A stretch of 8,338 bases of DNA, from the NCBI GenBank assembly GCA_949346185.1, contig CASGVX010000084.1, positions 1-8,338 on the forward strand. The letters are read 5' to 3'. Source of the DNA: an uncultured Lachnospiraceae bacterium. Its GTDB lineage: Bacteria; Bacillota; Clostridia; Lachnospirales; Lachnospiraceae. A program made the translations under genes and the position numbers. Positions within the stretch are counted from its first letter, which is position 1. The number at the start of each line of letters is the position of its first letter. The notes beneath the pieces were generated by a model. That model did no database searches. It saw only the letters and a list, made by a program, of their open reading frames with translations, and was not told where the DNA came from. Below are positions 4,814 through 8,338 of the stretch, piece after piece.

Positions 4814-6355
4814 TCACTCAAAAGTACCAACCATGCCCGCTAAGACAGGCGATTTCTCCTGGCTCCAAATAATAAACACAAAAGGACGGTTGCAGATGAA
4901 AGCATTTTCATCCTTCTGCCCATCCCCATTGCCATCTGCCCTCTTTCCTGCATTCACTGTCTCCTGACGGAACCCGGTTCTGCATCCGGCCTCATCCAGC
5001 ATAAGCCCGGCACTCTGCCTGATTTCACCTACATAAGGAGACGCTTCCTGTTCTGTCTCTCTCCCCTTCTCTTCTGCAAGGAGTGGCGAAAAGTCCGCCA
5101 GGCCCTCCTGAAAAATATCACGCAACCCCAAATCCTCCAGCACATGATTCAGGGAGATATCGGATGATACCTGAAATTCCGGCAGAGAGACCTGCACCAA
5201 GTTCTGTCCCCCATCCTCATTCTCCCCATCCCGAATGCCAGACAGAATCCCTCGCAAATCCTTCCGCAGCACCTCCTCTACATCCACTCCCTCTTTCGGC
5301 AGATAAACAGACAGGCAGTTCCCCCCAGACAGATCCAGATCAACAGCTCCATACCGCTCTGCCATCCTCACATCCCTCTCTCGAACCGTTCCCATGATAA
5401 ATGAGATTTCCCGATCCCTTCCATCTCTCTGATAAAACATCCCCTCTCCCATTCCTCTCCAGTCAAATCCATCCCCCTCGCGCCAACTCTCCCCATAGGA
5501 AAACGCTGACAGCAAATCAAAGCCACTCTGGGAAGTCTCCCTCCCTATTTCCTGTTCAGGAACCGGCATCAGAAAATCATCCAGCCAATCCCCCGCCGCC
5601 TGTGCCCTCTCTGTTCCCCCAGCCCCTTGGAATACAGAAGCACAGTAGTTTTCCGCCAAGCGACTAACCATCTCTTTTGCATAATCTATCCCCGCTCCCA
5701 GCCATAGGGAATGCCCCAAAACAGGTTCAAATGTATTTTTTCTCCAACATAGCTGACTTTGCAAATCCATACACTGCTTTCTAGCATTTTCCAGACCCTC
5801 CTCTCCCATGACAGACAAAATATCCTGCCGGGTATTCCCATTGCTTATCTCCGACAGCATGCCAAGAGCCAGATACAGGTTTACCGGAGAATACACTATA
5901 TTTTCTCCGGCATGGTTCAGCAGCGTCTGCCGAATGGATGCCTCATAAAACCCAAGCCCTTTCAAATCATCTTCTGCCAGCATGCTAGACGGCTGGGAAG
6001 GAGAGGCATCATAAATCTCTACCTTCTTCTCTGCCCCCAATTCAGCCTTTTCGTCAGCCGCCATCTCTATACGCCTATCGGGCCTTTCTGGCTCAGAAGC
6101 CCTCTGTATGAGAAGATTCTTCTCCGAATGCTGCATGGATATCTCTTCTGGCACGCTCCCAAATCTTGCCCCCAGGAAAATCACCAGCCCTGCCATAGCC
6201 GCCATCCCGCCAACCCTCATAACAATGCGCCATCCCGCTCGCCTCCTCTCCCTTGCCTTTATAAATTCCCCCTTCTCTGCCAGACGCTTCCCCACCTCCT
6301 CTATCAAGCCGCTATCAATCTCTCCCAAGGCATCCCAAATCTTCCTCTCATTCAT
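4814..6355 (-). CDS. Membrane-anchored serpin with an anti-sigma-like cytoplasmic N-terminus
   Basis: A 513-aa protein in three parts. Residues 1-44 are cytoplasmic and charged; the opening IWDALGEIDSGLIEEV resembles the start of many Clostridia anti-sigma factors encoded next to ECF sigma genes. Residues about 45-63 are one membrane helix. A polar linker (64-125) leads to an extracytoplasmic serpin domain (126-513): ENIVYSPVNLYLALGML at 151-167, LPEFQVSSD at 391-399, ADFS at 420-423, and FICNRPFVFII at 486-496, which fits the PROSITE serpin signature. The reactive loop is unusual. The hinge reads EAGCRTGFRQ, where inhibitory serpins have EEGTEAAAAT, and the loop is about 9 residues longer than in alpha-1-antitrypsin and rich in Gly, Asp and Lys. 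Protease inhibition is therefore uncertain. The ATG overlaps the sigma gene stop by 8 bp, with GGGAGGG just upstream, implying translational coupling. Serpin identity is firm; the anti-sigma role is inferred. Confidence 0.88.
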   Translation of the reverse strand: MNERKIWDALGEIDSGLIEEVGKRLAEKGEFIKARERRRAGWRIVMRVGGMAAMAGLVIFLGARFGSVPEEISMQHSEKNLLIQRASEPERPDRRIEMAADEKAELGAEKKVEIYDASPSQPSSMLAEDDLKGLGFYEASIRQTLLNHAGENIVYSPVNLYLALGMLSEISNGNTRQDILSVMGEEGLENARKQCMDLQSQLCWRKNTFEPVLGHSLWLGAGIDYAKEMVSRLAENYCASVFQGAGGTERAQAAGDWLDDFLMPVPEQEIGRETSQSGFDLLSAFSYGESWREGDGFDWRGMGEGMFYQRDGRDREISFIMGTVRERDVRMAERYGAVDLDLSGGNCLSVYLPKEGVDVEEVLRKDLRGILSGIRDGENEDGGQNLVQVSLPEFQVSSDISLNHVLEDLGLRDIFQEGLADFSPLLAEEKGRETEQEASPYVGEIRQSAGLMLDEAGCRTGFRQETVNAGKRADGNGDGQKDENAFICNRPFVFIIWSQEKSPVLAGMVGTFE

Positions 6356-6905
6356 ACCATCCCTCCCGCTTCAAATAGTGTTTCAGCTCCTTCCGCATGC
6401 GAAAAAGAGTGGTCTTCACCGCCGAAGGGCTCAATCCATATGCTTGGACGATCTCTTCCACTGATGCGGCAAAATAATATCTCGCCACAAAAATCCCCCT
6501 CTTCCTCTGATCCTTCCCCCACAGAAACCTGCTAATGGCTCTTCCCAACTCCTTCGCCTGATATTCTCCTTCCACATGTTCCCTCTCTGCCACCATCTCC
6601 TCCAATTCCTCATACACCTCCGTCATCTCCACATTTCTTTTGTCTGCCCGATAATATTCATACAGATTGATTGCCCTATTCCTGCAGATGCCGCTAAGAT
6701 AGGCTGCCAGAGAATCTGGCTTGTTAGGGGGGATGCTGTTCCACGCACTGAAATACGTGTCATTTTCACATTCCTCCGAATCCTCTCTGTCGCGGAGAAT
6801 GCGATACGCCACAGAATATAGCAATCTTCCATATTTCTTCATGGTATGGGCAATCGCCTCTTCCTTCCTGTCCCAAAAAAGGGATACAATCCTTTCATCC
6901 TCCAT
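6348..6905 (-). CDS. ECF-type RNA polymerase sigma factor
   Basis: A 185-aa cytoplasmic sigma-70-family factor that directs RNA polymerase to alternative promoters. Region 2 spans about residues 22-90, with EDSEECENDTYFSAWNSIPP at 41-60 (a stretch strongly conserved in Clostridia ECF factors) and AYLSGICRNRAINLYEYYR at 68-86. Region 4 spans about 120-180, with the helix-turn-helix SVEEIVQAYGLSPSAVKTTLFRMRKEL at 148-174. Regions 1 and 3 are absent, as expected for ECF factors, and length is normal. The ATG at 6905 has AAAGGA about 9 bases upstream. The stop overlaps the start of the serpin/anti-sigma gene by 8 bp, the usual arrangement for a sigma and its partner regulator. A candidate ECF promoter at 6962-6989 suggests autoregulation. 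Which ECF group it belongs to is not resolved. Confidence 0.92.
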   Translation of the reverse strand: MEDERIVSLFWDRKEEAIAHTMKKYGRLLYSVAYRILRDREDSEECENDTYFSAWNSIPPNKPDSLAAYLSGICRNRAINLYEYYRADKRNVEMTEVYEELEEMVAEREHVEGEYQAKELGRAISRFLWGKDQRKRGIFVARYYFAASVEEIVQAYGLSPSAVKTTLFRMRKELKHYLKREGWYE

Positions 6906-6961
6906 TTTCTATTTTCCTTTCCACTTCCTTCTCTATATTTTCTCATTCCCCTTCATCCTAT

Positions 6962-6989
6962 ATGACAGAAAAAGACGAAAAAAGTTACA
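6962..6989 (-). promoter_or_regulatory. ECF-type promoter, probably autoregulatory
   Basis: On the minus strand TGTAAC (6984-6989) and TGTCAT (6962-6967) are separated by 16 bp. This matches the general ECF pattern of an AAC-containing -35 element and a GTC-containing -10 element, as in TGAAAC-N16-CGTC sites. The spacer is T-rich, also common in such promoters. The predicted start is about 50 bases before the sigma ATG. Confidence 0.55.
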
Positions 6990-7024
6990 TTCCAAGACCA
7001 TTGCAATAGATTTTTATTGAGTTC

Positions 7025-7053
7025 ATTATATCAGATGCTGAAACTGCCAACAA
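7025..7053 (-). promoter_or_regulatory. Vegetative promoter of the sigma-serpin operon
   Basis: On the minus strand a perfect TATAAT (7025-7030) has TTGTTG (7048-7053) 17 bp upstream; TTGGCA (7045-7050) is closer to consensus but only 14 bp away. This would give a basal transcript starting near 7018, with the ECF promoter about 60 bp further in. Confidence 0.6.
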
Positions 7054-7071
7054 CTTAATCTATGTCTAAAG

Positions 7072-7102
7072 AAAAAAGCATACGAAATTCACATCCGTAT
7101 GC
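7072..7102 (-). terminator. Rho-independent terminator after the DUF2461 gene
   Basis: A perfect 7-bp stem, GCATACG (7078-7084) with CGTATGC (7096-7102), is followed on the minus strand by six T (7072-7077). It lies about 75 bp past the DUF2461 stop and upstream of the sigma-serpin promoter, so it separates the two operons. Confidence 0.8.
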
Positions 7103-7178
7103 CTTCCACAAAACTAAATATAACTAAATCATAAATCTTTTCTATCTCTCAAACACATTTAAACATTTGAACACCCCC

Positions 7179-7862
7179 TTACCTTTTGGGCATTTGAAAA
7201 CCCACAAGCGCCTTGTTCAAATAGTCGTTAAAGGGTTGCATGATTCGGAAAATTTCTGCTGCCTTTGCGAGAAATGCTTCCGCATCCTCCAATTCTTCAT
7301 CCTTTAGCGGATATTCCAGATACCAACTCTTATATTTTAGATATTCTGCTTGCGGATGTTCTTTCTCATATCCAGCAGGAACCCTTTTTAATGCCGTTCC
7401 CTCTACAGTAAAATATCTTTCAAACTCTGGCTCATGGATAATCCTTTCCCACTCCTGGCCATTCTGGACAATATAATCCCGTATCATCCTTGTTGCGTCC
7501 TTGAACATATCTGCAAATAATCCGCCGCCTAAAAAAGACTGATTGCCCGGCTTTATCATAAGATAATATCCAACAGGCACAGGCAGCTTCCCCTTCGAAG
7601 ATATATGAGCACGGAACGCAGGATTATAAGGTGTTTTGTCATGACTGAAACGGGTATCCCTTACAAGTTTGAAGGTAAGATCCTTGGGATTATTCTGTAA
7701 TATGCTGCTGTCAAACTTTCCGATTTCCAACATCAAAGCCTGTAATAGCCCCTCAAACTCAGCACATGCCCTTTTGTAATCCTCCTTATTTGCATGATAC
7801 CATTCACGGTTGTTATTCATACTCAATGCCGATAAATAATTTATAATTAACTGGGTATTCAT
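7179..7862 (-). CDS. DUF2461 family protein
   Basis: A 227-aa soluble protein of the DUF2461 family (TIGR02453), found in many bacteria and some fungi, with no established biochemical function. The family marks are visible: an N-terminal LSALSMNNNREWYHANKEDY (residues 10-29), the conserved RDTRFSHDKTPYNPAFRAHIS at 68-88, and GYYLMIKPGNQSFLGGGLF at 98-116. Length is normal. There is no signal peptide or membrane segment. The ATG at 7862 is preceded by AAAGGAG, whose first bases overlap the TAA stop of the upstream sigma gene. With only 15 bp between the genes, they are probably one operon and may be translationally coupled. Transcription ends at the hairpin 7072-7102. Confidence 0.9.
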   Translation of the reverse strand: MNTQLIINYLSALSMNNNREWYHANKEDYKRACAEFEGLLQALMLEIGKFDSSILQNNPKDLTFKLVRDTRFSHDKTPYNPAFRAHISSKGKLPVPVGYYLMIKPGNQSFLGGGLFADMFKDATRMIRDYIVQNGQEWERIIHEPEFERYFTVEGTALKRVPAGYEKEHPQAEYLKYKSWYLEYPLKDEELEDAEAFLAKAAEIFRIMQPFNDYLNKALVGFQMPKR

Positions 7863-7877
7863 ATTTTGTCATCTCCT

Positions 7878-8338
7878 TTACGAATTTTGAATAACGGAAA
7901 ACTGCGTGGAATTTAAAAATTCCTGTATTAGATGCTTCGTGCGTTGGGGAGATTGGTATGGCTTGCAGAAAGAGAAATCCTGTGAGAAGTTGTCAATATC
8001 TTCCATCGCATTTTTTACATCAAGCATAGTTTGAACGGGAATCTCCGCAGCCGCTGTGTAATCCAGCTGCTGCGGATTGATCCGGTGGCTTTGTATTGCA
8101 TAATTTACTCTGTCTTTACATTTGCATCTGCCACTGCCATATTCTCCACAATACTGGCCTAGAAAATCCGCCATCTTTTTGCGTATTCGGGAAAGCCGCT
8201 GGCGGTATGCTTCCGGGGTCATTTGCAAAATATCCCCCGCAATTCGGCTGTCAATCTTAAACATTGTACCCAATATGAAAATACATCTGCTTTCCGTATC
8301 AAGGCATTGCAGCATCACATTGGTACAGGACATTTTCA
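7878..8338 (-). CDS. Sigma-70-like factor, C-terminal part (cut by window edge)
   Basis: The frame is open to the window edge, so the first Met inside (codon at 8333) is probably internal and the gene starts beyond 8338. The visible part, about 152 residues, has a sigma region 4 (numbering from that Met): MLQCLDTESRCIFILGTMF at 7-25, then DSRIAGDILQMTPEAYRQRLSRIRKKM at 28-54 as the helix-turn-helix. It continues into a Cys cluster, YCGEYGSGRCKC, with C62, C70 and C72. From general knowledge, a group of Firmicute sigma-70-like proteins shares this layout, with a CG...CRC-type motif after region 4. The Cys could bind metal or sense redox state, which is inference. The C-terminal 80 residues are not recognised. 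It is followed by the DUF2461 gene 15 bp downstream. Confidence 0.8.
   Translation of the reverse strand, partial: KMSCTNVMLQCLDTESRCIFILGTMFKIDSRIAGDILQMTPEAYRQRLSRIRKKMADFLGQYCGEYGSGRCKCKDRVNYAIQSHRINPQQLDYTAAAEIPVQTMLDVKNAMEDIDNFSQDFSFCKPYQSPQRTKHLIQEFLNSTQFSVIQNS

Noticed and set aside
5759..6535. 258-codon plus-strand frame
   Set aside because: It is antisense to the serpin and sigma genes, which have full domain motifs and ribosome sites; this frame shows none.

Overview
The window reads as chromosomal DNA of a Clostridia-class Firmicute, most likely Lachnospiraceae or a close relative. The reasons are strong AG-rich ribosome binding sites, vegetative TTGaca/TATAAT-type promoters, a DUF1015 protein, ECF-like sigma factors of the Clostridia type, and a membrane-anchored bacterial serpin beside a sigma factor gene. 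There are no tRNA or rRNA genes, CRISPR arrays, insertion sequences or phage genes. Genus and species cannot be assigned from the sequence alone.

Layout, left to right. Positions 1-232 (-) hold the N-terminal 77 codons of a DUF1015 protein. A 347-bp divergent intergenic region (233-579) carries one promoter for each side. Positions 580-1758 (+) encode a two-domain protein: a beta-phosphoglucomutase-type HAD phosphatase fused to a GNAT acetyltransferase. It ends at a perfect 17-bp, A/T-flanked hairpin that can terminate transcription from both sides. Positions 1943-2341 (-) encode a small acidic lipoprotein made largely of 11-residue repeats, preceded by an AT-rich leader dense in short repeats. 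Positions 2564-3922 (-) encode a complete citrate synthase with its own strong promoter bracketed by an inverted repeat.

Positions 4154-6905 (-) form a compact three-gene operon, transcribed right to left: an ECF sigma factor, then a membrane protein with an anti-sigma-like N-terminus and an extracytoplasmic serpin domain (8-bp overlap with the sigma gene), then a 201-aa membrane-anchored protein of unknown family. The operon is preceded by a vegetative promoter and, closer in, by an ECF-type promoter motif that suggests autoregulation. This operon is the most interesting system in the window. It looks like a cell-surface sensing unit in which a serpin domain replaces the usual extracytoplasmic part of an anti-sigma factor. 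The serpin's reactive-loop hinge is atypical, so it may sense or scaffold rather than inhibit proteases.

Positions 7179-8338 (-) hold a second operon: the C-terminal half of another sigma-70-like factor with a Cys cluster, then a DUF2461 gene 15 bp downstream, ending in a good intrinsic terminator. All genes except the HAD-GNAT fusion are on the minus strand. Intergenic stretches 1812-1942, 2342-2563, 3923-4153 and 6906-7178 hold only the regulatory elements listed.
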